A DNA stretch of 64,000 nt from Prevotella sp. (GCA_016901395.1 JAEAMQ010000048.1:35116-99115), one strand, 5' to 3'. Shown: positions 26,967-37,100, numbered from the stretch's first letter. The notes: generated by a model not told the origin, from the letters alone. Numbers and translations: made by a program.

Positions 26967-29777
26967 TTAGCTACGTGAAATCTGCAGTCCATGCCGGCTG
27001 ATGGACATGTCCACAAATCTTGAATTGGTGTTGATGGGGTTGTCTTTGACAATCTGTTTGATACGCGCGGCGGCCTCCGGATCCTTGGCTATCATATACA
27101 TGTAGCCGCCTCCGCCTGCTCCAGGCAGTTTGTAGCCTAAACAAAGGTCGTCGACCAACTGCCCCAAACGCTGGCACTCAGGCGGATTTGTACCGCTGTC
27201 GAGGGCCTGATTTTGCTGCCATGTCTTGCGAACCAACCTGCCCGCAGCCTCGAAATCCTCACGCTGGATGGCCTCGGCCATCTCCAATGTGTGCGCTTTC
27301 ATCTCGCGCAGAAGCCTGATTTCCTCGTGTTGGTTGAGGAACATCTTTCGCACTATTTCCGAAAGGATGGTCTTTGCGGTACGTCTCAGCCCTGTATAAT
27401 ATAATAGGTGGCAGGGAGAATACTCCGCCTGGGTATATATTCCGTCGGGCAACCACCTCACGGCGGGGGCTTGCTCAAACCCCGGTTGGGTCTGCAGGAG
27501 CTTCACGCCATGCAGCAATCCGCCAAACTGGTCTTGCCAACCGCCGCCCGTGGTGAGCAGTTGTTCGAGGGCAAGGGTCTGTCGTCCGATGGTCTGCTTG
27601 TCCCAACCCAACCCACAGAAGTCGTTGAGCGCACCGAGAACCGTGGCTGCCAGCACCGAACTGGTGCCCAAACCGCTGCCTGCCGGGATAGCAGAGAGCA
27701 GCGTGATCTCGATGCCTGAGCCCATCGCGGAGAGCTGATTGCGCAGACTGTTGAATCGTTCGGCCGACCGCCCGGGGGCAAAACCGGTGAGTGCCAAGGC
27801 TGCTTTGGGAATGGAAAAGGGACTCCCGACATGATAATAATCGGTCAGTTCGTCGTAGGTGCTCACCACTTCCGAAGCGCCGAGGTCAATACTTCGCAAC
27901 ACGATATGGGGTTCCTTGCAGGGCTTCACATACGTCTGGATGGGCGGTTGACCATTGAGTTCGATGGCGAGATTGATGACATTTCCACCCTCCATGAGGC
28001 AGAAGGGCGGTGTATCGGTCCATCCTCCCGCAATGTCGATGCGCACAGGACTGCGCGCCCACACGATCTGGTCGGTGGCTACCGGCGTGACCGGTCGCGC
28101 AAAGGGGTTGGCATTCATCTGTCCCGACGCTCCCGTGTCTGCACGATGGGATAACGGAGCCGACAGCCCCTCACGCAACAGCGAGAAGGCATGGGCCTCA
28201 TTCGCCCTGCCGTCGTGCCCATTGAGGCGTTCGAGTTCGGAGCGGAACATGGCATCATGGATACGCGTAAGGAGTGGTGTCTCATCGGAAAGTGGGGCAG
28301 GTGCGGCAATCTTCTCGCGGGCAAACTCATGGGCGGCATCGTCGAGGTCGAGCTGATAGAACACGCTGTGCTCATGATTTTGAGCCAACAACGGCCATGC
28401 CTGTGCACGGAATAGTTCTCTCTGGCGTGTCAGTCGGCGCAGATTGGCCCGGGCAGAAATGTCCTCGGCACTCATCTTCTCGGCTGCGCCAAACACACGT
28501 TGCGCCTCATCGCTGGTGTCTTGCCCCAGCATATAGCGCATCATCAGGGCCACTTGGTCTACGCTGTCGACCACGGGGAACATCCGTTGCTGTTGCAATT
28601 CACCCGCAAACTTATCGTTGTAGCCGTAGGATCTCACCACCCATTGGTCCTCGCCGATGGGCACCACGTCGATGCACTGGCCCGGCTCGAGCCTCAGACG
28701 GCACTCGCACTGCGGTATGCCGGTGATGATATTCTCGGTGGTCAGGGTCCAGCCTTGCCCCACATAGCTATTTTCTATCCAGAGGTTTCGGTTCTCGGGG
28801 GTGAGCTGACAATGCGTGATGGCATTCTGCACAAACATCGAAGGGTGGGGTTTGCGGGAGCGGTGCATGATGCGTCGCTGGTCGTTCACGAGATTTTGAA
28901 TGGCGATGGTCGATGACAACAGCTCGTGGGAGGTGCCGAAATGATAAAACTCGCCACCGGGAAGCGGCAATATCGCCACCCGCAGTTGGCTCACCTCGTC
29001 GTCGGGCTGGCTCGGATGAGTGCCCAGACCACAGCCGAATGTGCCATAGAGGTCATAGTCTACCACCTGCCCGTCGCGCATCGACCGTCGCATCAGCACG
29101 CTCACAGCCTTGTCTGAGAGCATCCACACGCCGATATCGGTGAGGTAATAATGGTCTTTGGTGAGTTGGTTGAGTGTCTCCACCGACGGCTTCTGCAACA
29201 TGCACTCCAGCGTGGACGGGTCTCTGTGAGAGGAGACAAACACCCCGTGGTCCTTGGCAATCTCGGGTCCGAGCCACAGTCCATAGCACACCACGTCGGC
29301 GTCGGGAATGGGCTGCAGGGGCTGCGTGGCACGGATATAGACATCGCCACTCACCACCATCGTGTGCAAACCCTCGGGCGCAACTGCCATGATGCGCTCG
29401 TAAAGCGGCAGTTGCAGCTGCAGCAGGTCTTGCGAAAGTTTCTGTCCGCGCTCCCATTTGAACACGGGAATGGGTGTCAATATCTTGCCCGACGGGGCGT
29501 AGGCCGGCAACCGCCGGCTCTGTCCGCCGGCATGAATGAGTATCCTCTTATCACCAGACAGAGCTTGCGCAAACCGCTTCTCGTCATAATCCACCACCTC
29601 ACCATCGCTGTTCGGATTGTCGGTCAGGGCCTTGAGCAGGAGCCAGGCTGTGCCACCGCCAGAGCCTAACTTGCGGCCCACGGGATCGCTGGTGCAAAAC
29701 CATTCGTCGGCACGATATCCGGTGATGTCGTGGAAACATTCCACGAGGTTGGGAGGGAGTGATAAGAGTTTCTTCAT
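26967..29777 (-). CDS. fkp: Bifunctional L-fucokinase / GDP-fucose pyrophosphorylase
   Basis: 936 residues from the ATG at 29777 (MKKLLSLPPNLVECF), close to the 949 of Bacteroides fragilis Fkp. The N-terminal half is the pyrophosphorylase part, with GSGGGTAW and HAGGQSRRLPAY; the C-terminal part is a GHMP kinase with RIDIAGGWTDTPP and PAGSGLGTSSVLAA. It turns free L-fucose into fucose 1-phosphate and GDP-fucose for surface glycans. It is divergent from the fucose permease gene, so uptake and activation are paired. The frame extends to 29921, but that part overlaps the promoter region. Confidence 0.95.
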   Translation of the reverse strand: MKKLLSLPPNLVECFHDITGYRADEWFCTSDPVGRKLGSGGGTAWLLLKALTDNPNSDGEVVDYDEKRFAQALSGDKRILIHAGGQSRRLPAYAPSGKILTPIPVFKWERGQKLSQDLLQLQLPLYERIMAVAPEGLHTMVVSGDVYIRATQPLQPIPDADVVCYGLWLGPEIAKDHGVFVSSHRDPSTLECMLQKPSVETLNQLTKDHYYLTDIGVWMLSDKAVSVLMRRSMRDGQVVDYDLYGTFGCGLGTHPSQPDDEVSQLRVAILPLPGGEFYHFGTSHELLSSTIAIQNLVNDQRRIMHRSRKPHPSMFVQNAITHCQLTPENRNLWIENSYVGQGWTLTTENIITGIPQCECRLRLEPGQCIDVVPIGEDQWVVRSYGYNDKFAGELQQQRMFPVVDSVDQVALMMRYMLGQDTSDEAQRVFGAAEKMSAEDISARANLRRLTRQRELFRAQAWPLLAQNHEHSVFYQLDLDDAAHEFAREKIAAPAPLSDETPLLTRIHDAMFRSELERLNGHDGRANEAHAFSLLREGLSAPLSHRADTGASGQMNANPFARPVTPVATDQIVWARSPVRIDIAGGWTDTPPFCLMEGGNVINLAIELNGQPPIQTYVKPCKEPHIVLRSIDLGASEVVSTYDELTDYYHVGSPFSIPKAALALTGFAPGRSAERFNSLRNQLSAMGSGIEITLLSAIPAGSGLGTSSVLAATVLGALNDFCGLGWDKQTIGRQTLALEQLLTTGGGWQDQFGGLLHGVKLLQTQPGFEQAPAVRWLPDGIYTQAEYSPCHLLYYTGLRRTAKTILSEIVRKMFLNQHEEIRLLREMKAHTLEMAEAIQREDFEAAGRLVRKTWQQNQALDSGTNPPECQRLGQLVDDLCLGYKLPGAGGGGYMYMIAKDPEAAARIKQIVKDNPINTNSRFVDMSISRHGLQISRS

Positions 29778-29798
29778 TGTTTTAGATGTTTGATACCG

Positions 29799-29806
29799 CA
29801 AATGTA
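29799..29806 (-). promoter_or_regulatory. -7 box of fkp
   Basis: Minus-strand TACATTTG, 21 nt before the fkp ATG. No matching -33 box. Confidence 0.5.
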
Positions 29807-29815
29807 CGAAATTTA

Positions 29816-29847
29816 TTTGGTCATCATGCCGTTTTATTGTATTTTTG
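29816..29847 (+). promoter_or_regulatory. fucP promoter, Bacteroidetes type
   Basis: TTTG at 29816-29819, 20 nt, TATTTTTG at 29840-29847. It supports starting fucP at 29898 rather than at the open frame's first codon at 29790, which is upstream of the promoter. Confidence 0.75.
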
Positions 29848-29897
29848 CGCATATCAAACTTCTTCAACCTCTCTTGAGGAGAAAACTTTTTATTGAA

Positions 29898-31238
29898 ATG
29901 AAGCATAGCGAACAGTCTCAAGACGGACTTTTCAGAAAAGACGGAGTCAACTATCTGTTGTCGTTCCTGATGATTACCATTTGTTTTGCTCTGTGGGGCT
30001 TTGCCAACGACGTGACCAACCCGTTGGTTTCCTCCTTCGGCAAAATCTTCCAGATCAGTAAGTTTCAGAGCAGTTTTGTGCAGGTGGCCTTCTATATGGG
30101 CTATTTCTGTATGGCGTTTCCGGCAGCCATGTTTATCCAGCGCTATTCGTTCAAGAGTGGTGTGCTGTTGGGATTGTTGCTCTATGCCGTCGGCGCACTG
30201 GCCTTCGTGCCCGCCAAAGCCACCGGCATGTTCTATGCTTTCCTACCGGCTTATTTCGTGATGACGTGCGGATTGTCGTTTCTGGAGACCAGTTGCAACC
30301 CCTATATCTATTGCATGGGGTCGGACGATACGGCCACGCGGCGACTCAATTTCGCCCAGGCTTTCAACCCCATCGGAGCCATCTCCGGGGCCTATCTGGC
30401 CCTGACCTACGTGTCGACGAGCCTCGACACCACCGACAGCAAGGCGCGTGCGCAGTTGCTTGCCACCCAGCCCGACCAGTTTGAGGCCATCAAAGCCCAC
30501 GACCTCGACATCCTCGTGCAGCCCTATCTCTATATCGGCATCATCATCCTGATCCTCCTTTTTGCCATCTGGAAGACGCGCATGCCCAAGGCCGGCGACA
30601 CCGGCGAGAAGCTGGGCATAGGCACTGCTCTCGGCCATCTTATCCGCATTCCCAACTATCGCAACGGTGTCATCGCGCAGTTTTTCTATGTCGGTGCGCA
30701 GACGGTGTGCTGGGCCTATATCATGTATTACGGACTGCATGTGTTCCGCGACCTTGAGGGACTTCCCGAGGAGTTGGCACAGCAATACACCACCTATTAT
30801 TATCTCTCGGCGCTGGTGCTCTTTGCCGTCGGTCGGTTTGTCTGTACTTACTTTCTCAAATATGTCAACCCCGGACTGCTGCTGGCCATTCTCGCTGCCG
30901 CCGCCGTCGCCCTGCTTGTCGGCGTGGTCTTTGCTGAGGGCAAGGAGGGCCTTTGGTTCTTGGTGGGAGTGTCGGGATGTATGAGTCTGATGTTCCCCAC
31001 CATCTACGGCATCGCGCTCACGGGTGTCAGGGAGAATGTGAAATTTGCGGGTGCGGGCTTGGTGATGAGTATCCTTGGCGGTAGCATCATCCCACCCATT
31101 CAGGCGGCTATCATGGATGTCGACGGCACCATCTTGGGACTCCGCTCGCTCAACATCTCCTTCCTCGTGCCGTTGGTGTGCTTTCTGGTGGTTGCCGTCT
31201 ACGGCTGGGGAGCCTATCGTCGGGAGGTCAAGGCATAG
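29898..31238 (+). CDS. fucP: L-fucose:H+ symporter (MFS)
   Basis: 446 residues from the ATG at 29898 (MKHSEQSQDGLF). Twelve hydrophobic segments. Blocks seen in FucP are present: CFALWGFANDVTNPLV near the start, and FLETSCNPYIYCMG in the middle. It imports L-fucose with a proton. Pairing with divergent fkp argues for fucose rather than glucose/galactose as substrate, although related sugar MFS carriers look similar. No fucose catabolic genes (fucI, fucK) are nearby, so imported fucose may go mainly to GDP-fucose. Confidence 0.88.
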   Translation: MKHSEQSQDGLFRKDGVNYLLSFLMITICFALWGFANDVTNPLVSSFGKIFQISKFQSSFVQVAFYMGYFCMAFPAAMFIQRYSFKSGVLLGLLLYAVGALAFVPAKATGMFYAFLPAYFVMTCGLSFLETSCNPYIYCMGSDDTATRRLNFAQAFNPIGAISGAYLALTYVSTSLDTTDSKARAQLLATQPDQFEAIKAHDLDILVQPYLYIGIIILILLFAIWKTRMPKAGDTGEKLGIGTALGHLIRIPNYRNGVIAQFFYVGAQTVCWAYIMYYGLHVFRDLEGLPEELAQQYTTYYYLSALVLFAVGRFVCTYFLKYVNPGLLLAILAAAAVALLVGVVFAEGKEGLWFLVGVSGCMSLMFPTIYGIALTGVRENVKFAGAGLVMSILGGSIIPPIQAAIMDVDGTILGLRSLNISFLVPLVCFLVVAVYGWGAYRREVKA

Positions 31239-31287
31239 GATGCGAAGACATTGGACGGACTGTCTCCATTTTCATTAATTATAGATG

Positions 31288-31470
31288 AAAGTATTTGACA
31301 ATACCCCTTCTGTGCTTCGCTTATTTGAAAAATAAAGTCATCGGGTTGGAAATACGGCCAAAATGAGCCTGTTTCTAACCCGTTGTGCATCAGATGCTTG
31401 TGATTATTTGACAAAAACGGTTTTGCGATTAGATAGTAATCGTCTTGCGATTACTATCTAATCGCACGAC
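31288..31470. repeat. Long repeat element ending in two 22-bp units (array C)
   Basis: Units at 31427 and 31449. The upstream part (31288-31426) is the second copy of the element at 19890-20028. It lies in the 530-bp gap between converging fucP and the secreted glycosidase. From 31471 to 31690 I see only A+T-rich DNA with a pair of short complementary stretches (GTACGAAAAG near 31488 and CTTTTCGTAC near 31524) that could form another hairpin. Confidence 0.8.
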
Positions 31471-31690
31471 GATAAAGGCTTAATCATAGTACGAAAAGAG
31501 CCTTTTCTGACGAAAAAAAGTCCCTTTTCGTACTTCAAAACCTGTATAATCGGTCCTTTTCCACGATTTTCTTCTCTTGTCATTAGGGTTGAAAGGCATA
31601 TCAGGGGTATCTTTTTACTCTATTTACTCCATATTTTCGGCTCTGTTTTTTCGGAAGAAACAGGACAAAATGGTATCTTGTTTGTGGGAT

Positions 31691-31734
31691 AAAAAAAGAC
31701 AGATGGCAGACCAATACAGGTTCTGCCATCTGTC
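31691..31734 (-). terminator. Intrinsic terminator after the secreted glycosidase
   Basis: Minus strand: 13-bp perfect stem (GACAGATGGCAGA and complement), 11-base loop, then seven Us. Confidence 0.92.
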
Positions 31735-31768
31735 GTAAAGGGTGATGAAGCGGAGTGGGGAAGACGTA

Positions 31769-34468
31769 TCAGCGCTTGATGGTCTTCTTTCCGTTCTCGA
31801 TAATCAGGCCACGATAGTTGGTGCTGGCGGTCTTGCCGTCGATGCCATAGGCCGTATGGTTGCTGTCGTCACGGTCGGATACTATCTTCTGGATGCCTGT
31901 AGGCTCGGCCATCAGCCCCTGAATCTCGGTCTGGCTGAGGGGATAGTTATAGATGCGCACATCGTCCAACGCTCCTGCAAACATCGGGTCGGCATTGTAT
32001 TGACTGCGCCCTAAGTAGTTGAGCACGGGCCGGATGTCGCTCGGCTTGATGGTGATGCCGGTGGAAGACCCTACCGATTGTCCGTCGACATAGATGGTCA
32101 CTGTACCCGACCCGATGGTCACAGCCACGTGATGCCACAGGTTAGCTGACAGCTTGGTGGCTGCGTCTACCGTCTGTTCGGCCCCGCCGTTCTTGATGGC
32201 AAACCTCATGTTGCCGCCGTTGCTTGGAGTGAGGAACAGGTATTGGTTGGTTCCGTTGCCGAAATCGAAGATGCGGGTCCATGTGCGAGTGCTGTTGGTC
32301 CACTTCACCCATAGTGCTACGGTCATCTCGTCCATGTCGGCCACCTTGTAAGGCAGTTGCAACCAGTTGGTTCCGGTCATGATTACCGCACTGTCGCCCA
32401 CCTTGCTGTCGCTCTGATAAGTCGTGGCGGTGAGGCTTGCGGCATCCATCATATTGATGGTCTCGTCCTCCAGATTGCCCTCCATCTGCCAACTGGCGAT
32501 GAGCGTCTTGTCGGCTATCGTTGTGGCTGAGGCGGCTTCGGTGGGTGCGGAGGCGTTGAGCGACTGGTCTACGGCCATCACTTTGTAGAGATAAGACTGT
32601 CCCTGACGGCAGGTGTTGTCGGTATAGGTGTTCGCGGTAATGCCACGGGCGATGGTGTTCCAGTTGGTACCATCGGCGTTGGCACGGAGCACGGTGTATG
32701 AAGCGATGTCGGAGGCAATGCTCGGCGACCATGCAAGCTGGATGCTGGCGGAGTGGCCAGTGGCGGTGAGGGCCGTCGGCGCGTCGGGCGCATCGGTCTC
32801 TGTGGGTGCGGCCGCGGGCAGCAGTCGCCACAACTGGCGGTCGCGGTCGGTGGTGTTGAGCAGACTATCCTGCACGATATTGATGCCCGAGCGAGGCAGG
32901 TTGTTGCGAAGCGTGAGATAACGGCTTGTCTCACGATTGCGGATGAAATAGAATCCGTCGCCCGCATACTCCATATACCACTGCTCGTTGCTGGCGTTGT
33001 TGGCATTGTAGGCAATGACATTGGCACCGGCATCGGTCGAGTTGTTCAGGATATTCATGTGGAGTCCGGTTGAGGGATTGGTGAATGTGTAGAAGCTGAA
33101 GTCACCGCCGATTCGGTCGCTCACGGGTGCTACGTCCCAGAGATCGGCATCTTTGGGCTGTGTGGTGGCTGTATACCAGTTTTGTGCGATATTGCTTCCA
33201 CTGTAGACGCTGACCAGTCCCTTGGTGGCTTTGTTCATAATCTTGTATTGTGCGGTGCCCACGGGCTGACGCTCCACGTCGGCTCCACTCGTGATATCAT
33301 ATACACGTTCAGCATTGGTCTGCCCCTGACTGTAACCCGTTCCGCCGGGATATTCCATGCGGAAGGCACGCAGAGGTCCCTGACCGTCGAAGAATACGTC
33401 ACGGTCGGGGGATAGAAAGAGATAGCTGGAGGTGCTGGCCTGTCGCTCGCTTCCGCCTACGAAGGCTTTCAGCGTGCCGTTCTCGTCGTCGCGATAGACC
33501 GAGGCGGCCGACCAGGCAGAACGGTTTTCAGCATAGGCTATCTGCGAACCGTGATTGCTGATACGGCAGAATTCACCTCGTGCTCGGCTGTCAAATCCCC
33601 ACCATATACCTGCCTTCATACCGTAGTTTGCGGCAATCATAGCCTCGCCCACATTGTGAAGTTCGTCGGCGTAGGGGTAGTTGCCATCGGCGGCAACCTG
33701 CTGCCAGAAGTTGGCGAAATTGGCAAACGACCCTGCCAGCTGGTGGGTGTTTCCCCAGGTGGCATAGGGTTTCACCCCGTTGTACCATGTCAGGGCATTG
33801 TCGTTGTTGAGCGTGTTTCCGGCGGTGATGGCGATATCCTTGAACCTCGGATAGTCTTCCTTGAGGAGCTGTGCTATTTCCTTGAAGTTAGCAAGAGTGC
33901 CCTCGTTCCAATAAACGTAGTCGGGCTCGTTGAAGGGAGACACGGCAACGATGTTGTGGGCAGGGTAATTCTTCTGCATCCAGGCCACGGAGGCATCGAT
34001 CAGTCGTGCCCATCGGTCGGGATTGGCAATGTTGTTGGATGAGTAATAGGTGTTGATGTAGGTGGCAGAACCATCACCCTGGTCGGCGTTGAGGACAATG
34101 TCTACCGTCGGACTGATAAAGTTGATGACCCTTGTCCGGTTGGCAAGCATGGTCGTTTGCGATGTGGTGAGGGCGGTATCTCCTGCCAATGCTACGTTCA
34201 TCTGGAAGCTGCTGCGGGCCATACTGAGGTTTTCGCGTCCGATGAAATTGATGCCTTTGTGCATGTTCTGCTCATTGAGCCATGCCACATCAAGACCCCA
34301 TCGGATGGGCAGTTGCTTGCCGGGAGCAGAGAAAGAGAACGGAATTGTGACATTGGCAGCGGCTTGTGGCTGCAGGAAAAGGGTCGAAGAGGGTCGGGGC
34401 TGCTGTGCCGATGCAGTGACACTGAATAGGCATAAGCCCATGATAAAGAGTTGTTTTGAAGATGTCAT
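31769..34468 (-). CDS. Secreted multidomain glycosidase: clan GH-A/GH30-like domain, ricin-type lectin, FN3, LamG, sorting-like tail
   Basis: 899 residues from the ATG at 34468 (MTSSKQLFIMGLC), which begins a signal peptide ending ASAQQ. The first ~380 residues look like a GH30-type barrel; VSPFNEPDYVYW holds the likely acid/base Glu near residue 180. Then follow a ricin-type beta-trefoil (YKIMNKATKGLVSVYSG to DRQLWRLLP), an FN3 domain (about 575-660) and a LamG-like jelly roll (about 675-850). The last residues (YGIDGKTASTNYRGLIIENG then KKTIKR) resemble the C-terminal signal of type IX secretion cargo. A frame extension to 34537 overlaps a terminator hairpin and is rejected. Substrate unknown. 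Confidence 0.8.
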   Translation of the reverse strand: MTSSKQLFIMGLCLFSVTASAQQPRPSSTLFLQPQAAANVTIPFSFSAPGKQLPIRWGLDVAWLNEQNMHKGINFIGRENLSMARSSFQMNVALAGDTALTTSQTTMLANRTRVINFISPTVDIVLNADQGDGSATYINTYYSSNNIANPDRWARLIDASVAWMQKNYPAHNIVAVSPFNEPDYVYWNEGTLANFKEIAQLLKEDYPRFKDIAITAGNTLNNDNALTWYNGVKPYATWGNTHQLAGSFANFANFWQQVAADGNYPYADELHNVGEAMIAANYGMKAGIWWGFDSRARGEFCRISNHGSQIAYAENRSAWSAASVYRDDENGTLKAFVGGSERQASTSSYLFLSPDRDVFFDGQGPLRAFRMEYPGGTGYSQGQTNAERVYDITSGADVERQPVGTAQYKIMNKATKGLVSVYSGSNIAQNWYTATTQPKDADLWDVAPVSDRIGGDFSFYTFTNPSTGLHMNILNNSTDAGANVIAYNANNASNEQWYMEYAGDGFYFIRNRETSRYLTLRNNLPRSGINIVQDSLLNTTDRDRQLWRLLPAAAPTETDAPDAPTALTATGHSASIQLAWSPSIASDIASYTVLRANADGTNWNTIARGITANTYTDNTCRQGQSYLYKVMAVDQSLNASAPTEAASATTIADKTLIASWQMEGNLEDETINMMDAASLTATTYQSDSKVGDSAVIMTGTNWLQLPYKVADMDEMTVALWVKWTNSTRTWTRIFDFGNGTNQYLFLTPSNGGNMRFAIKNGGAEQTVDAATKLSANLWHHVAVTIGSGTVTIYVDGQSVGSSTGITIKPSDIRPVLNYLGRSQYNADPMFAGALDDVRIYNYPLSQTEIQGLMAEPTGIQKIVSDRDDSNHTAYGIDGKTASTNYRGLIIENGKKTIKR

Positions 34469-34506
34469 AAGTCTAATCTTAGGTTTTGAAAGGTATGTTG
34501 TAAATG

Positions 34507-34540
34507 AGATTGGCGCGACATGAGGTTGTCGCGCCAATCT
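34507..34540 (-). terminator. Strong hairpin after the YfhO gene
   Basis: Perfect 14-bp stem (AGATTGGCGCGACA and complement) with a six-base loop, 25 bp beyond the YfhO stop. There is no clear U-run, so it may act as a terminator, a 3'-end stabiliser, or both. Confidence 0.6.
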
Positions 34541-34564
34541 GATGTATAGGTTGTTGGCGCGGCA

Positions 34565-37069
34565 TCAAGCTGCGTCTGAGGTCTTTGGCTTACGCTTTTT
34601 CCATTCAAAGAAAAGGCCAAGTGCCACGAGGACGAGCAGGATGCCATACGAAGCGTAGGCCACCGACTCTGTCTTCTGGATGGAAGCGGGATGGAAACTC
34701 AGGGTCACCTGATGCTTCCCGGGCTTGATATTCATGGCGCGGAGGATATAGTTCACGCGTCCAAGTTCTGCCGGTTGGCCGTCGACCGTGGCCGTCCAGC
34801 CCGGATAATAGACCTCGGAGAAGACCAGAACACCGCCCTTGTCGGAGTTGATGTCATAGACAAGGCTATTGGGTTCGTAGGTCTTCAGGGTGGCCATCGC
34901 GTTGGATCCCTGCGGAACGGCTTTGCCCAATTGCTGTTCAAACTGCTTGTCGGCTACCGCTTCGTGCTTGAGATTGATTTTTCCCACAGCGGCAATCTCC
35001 TCGTTGGCATTGTCTACATAGTTGAGTTTGTCTACAAACCAAGCGTTCCCGGCAGCATAAGGGTTCTGAATGGGCACCGTCTGCCCGCTCTGAAGACCCA
35101 TGATGATGTACTTCGTGTTGAGCATGTTCAGCACCGGATAGATAGAGTCGCCGTTCACTTTGGTCATGTCTCCGCCTGCCTGGGCAATGGCGGGAAGCAT
35201 CTTTTGCATCTCGGGAGCAATGTAAGCGTCGATCATTTCCTGGTATCTACGCAGCTTGGCAGCATGGTAGCCGCCGATGCTTTTGTGATAATAGGAAGTC
35301 TCATTCTCATTGAATGTGTTGGAGGCGAGGTTGAGAACACGGTAGTCCAACGACTTATCCTTGAGGATTTGCATATCGGTGGCGGTCATCTGCTGGGGTG
35401 TATCGCGCACGCTTTTCTCCACAAACATGGCATCGTTGAGGTAGCGTTTGTTCACCTGCCACATGTCGATGAGGCAGAGAACCGTCACACAACCCACCAT
35501 GAACTGGGCGTTGAGCTTCTTGGCTTTGTATAAAAGGAGCAGGAGGCTACCTACCAATACAATGCCGAAGGAGCGCAGGGCGTCGGCCGTGAAGATAGCC
35601 TTGCGCATGTCGATGAGATTGGATTTCAGTGGTGCGAGATACTGGGCGGGAATTTGTGACAATGACTGATTCTCGGCAGCCGATATATAATCGGAGAAGA
35701 AAAGGGTGGGAGCGAGGTAGAACAGCAGCGCAATGCCACCGGTAAGTCCAAAGCTTACATACACCCACTTGATGTTTTTGGTGAGCGTGTCGGGCTCATC
35801 CACAATTTTCTTGAGGGTCATCATGGCCAGCAAGGGGATGGTAAACTCCGCAATGACGAGTATTGATGCCACCGTTCGGAACTTCGCATACATCGGGATG
35901 TAGTCGAGGAAGAAGTTGGTGAAGCCCATGAAGTTGCGGCCCCACGACAGCAATATCGACAGGATGGTGACCGCGAGCAACGCCCATTTCATAGGACCCT
36001 TGATGATAAACAGTCCCAAGACAAAGAGCATCAGCACGAAAGCACCCACATATACCGGTCCGCTCGTACCCGGTTGGTCGCCCCAATACTGTCCGAGTTG
36101 CTGATAAATCTGCATGAAATTGGGGTCAGCCTTCTCCATAGCCTTGGCATTTTGTGCCAGGGGAACGCTTGCGCCGCCCTTCGTATTGGGCACAAGCAAC
36201 GTCCAAGTCTCACCGATTCCATAGCTCCACTGGGTGATATAGTCGCGGTCGAGACCACTCTTGGTCTGGTTGGCAGCATTCTTTTTCACCAGCTCGCTTT
36301 TCCCACGCATGCTCTCCTGAGAGTATTGCCAAGTGTGATAAAGGTTGGAAAGATTGATGCAAATGCCGATGACACCACCTGCCAAAGCCACTAACGAGGC
36401 TTTCCAAAAGCGTGCCATCTGATGGTCTCTGATGGCTTGGAAGAGCCATGCAATCACCATGAACAGCACGATGAACAGATAGTAGTAGGTCATCTGCACA
36501 TGGTTGGCGTTCACTTCAAACGCCGCGAAGATGGCTGTGACGATAAATCCCCACAGGTATTTGCCCCGATAGGCGAGCACCATGCCCGCAATCATCGGCG
36601 GAAGATAGGCCAGGGCCATGACCTTCCAGATGTGTCCGGCGGCAATAATGATGAAGAAATAGCTCGAAAAAGCCCACACCACCGAGCCGAGCACAGCCAG
36701 ATACTGGCGGAAATCGAATGCGCGGAGCAGAATGTAGAACCCCAACAGGTAGGCGAACACATACCAAACGTTCTCTGGCAGGGCCAGATGGTAGAGGGTT
36801 TCGGCCTTGCCGAGCAGGTCGGTGCTGTTGTACGACGGTGCCGTCTGATAGGTGGGCATACCGCTGAAGGTAGAGTTTGTCCATCGGGTGCGCTCTCCGG
36901 TCTTCTCCCTGTATTCCTTGGCTTCCTGTCCTGCACCTCGTCCGGCTGATGAATCATGACGGTAAAGAATGCGGCCTTCTATGTCGGCGGGCATGAAATA
37001 GGCAAAGGAAATGACCGCAAAAAGCAGGACTGCCAGAATGTCCGGCAGGCATTTCTTCAAAGATTCCAT
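34565..37069 (-). CDS. YfhO family membrane protein
   Basis: 834 residues. A first membrane segment (about 10-26) is followed by an extracytoplasmic loop and a series of about ten more hydrophobic segments, then a soluble C-terminal domain, and a last segment near 800-822 before a basic end. This layout, with NSTFSGMPTYQ and YYPGWTATVDGQ in the soluble parts, matches YfhO. In Gram-positives YfhO family members glycosylate lipoteichoic acids; in Bacteroidetes the role is unproven but probably a lipid-linked sugar transfer at the envelope. It stands alone with a -7 box at 37101-37108. Confidence 0.87.
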   Translation of the reverse strand: MESLKKCLPDILAVLLFAVISFAYFMPADIEGRILYRHDSSAGRGAGQEAKEYREKTGERTRWTNSTFSGMPTYQTAPSYNSTDLLGKAETLYHLALPENVWYVFAYLLGFYILLRAFDFRQYLAVLGSVVWAFSSYFFIIIAAGHIWKVMALAYLPPMIAGMVLAYRGKYLWGFIVTAIFAAFEVNANHVQMTYYYLFIVLFMVIAWLFQAIRDHQMARFWKASLVALAGGVIGICINLSNLYHTWQYSQESMRGKSELVKKNAANQTKSGLDRDYITQWSYGIGETWTLLVPNTKGGASVPLAQNAKAMEKADPNFMQIYQQLGQYWGDQPGTSGPVYVGAFVLMLFVLGLFIIKGPMKWALLAVTILSILLSWGRNFMGFTNFFLDYIPMYAKFRTVASILVIAEFTIPLLAMMTLKKIVDEPDTLTKNIKWVYVSFGLTGGIALLFYLAPTLFFSDYISAAENQSLSQIPAQYLAPLKSNLIDMRKAIFTADALRSFGIVLVGSLLLLLYKAKKLNAQFMVGCVTVLCLIDMWQVNKRYLNDAMFVEKSVRDTPQQMTATDMQILKDKSLDYRVLNLASNTFNENETSYYHKSIGGYHAAKLRRYQEMIDAYIAPEMQKMLPAIAQAGGDMTKVNGDSIYPVLNMLNTKYIIMGLQSGQTVPIQNPYAAGNAWFVDKLNYVDNANEEIAAVGKINLKHEAVADKQFEQQLGKAVPQGSNAMATLKTYEPNSLVYDINSDKGGVLVFSEVYYPGWTATVDGQPAELGRVNYILRAMNIKPGKHQVTLSFHPASIQKTESVAYASYGILLVLVALGLFFEWKKRKPKTSDAA

Positions 37070-37100
37070 AATTTGATATAAACGTTTATAGTTTCTACGA

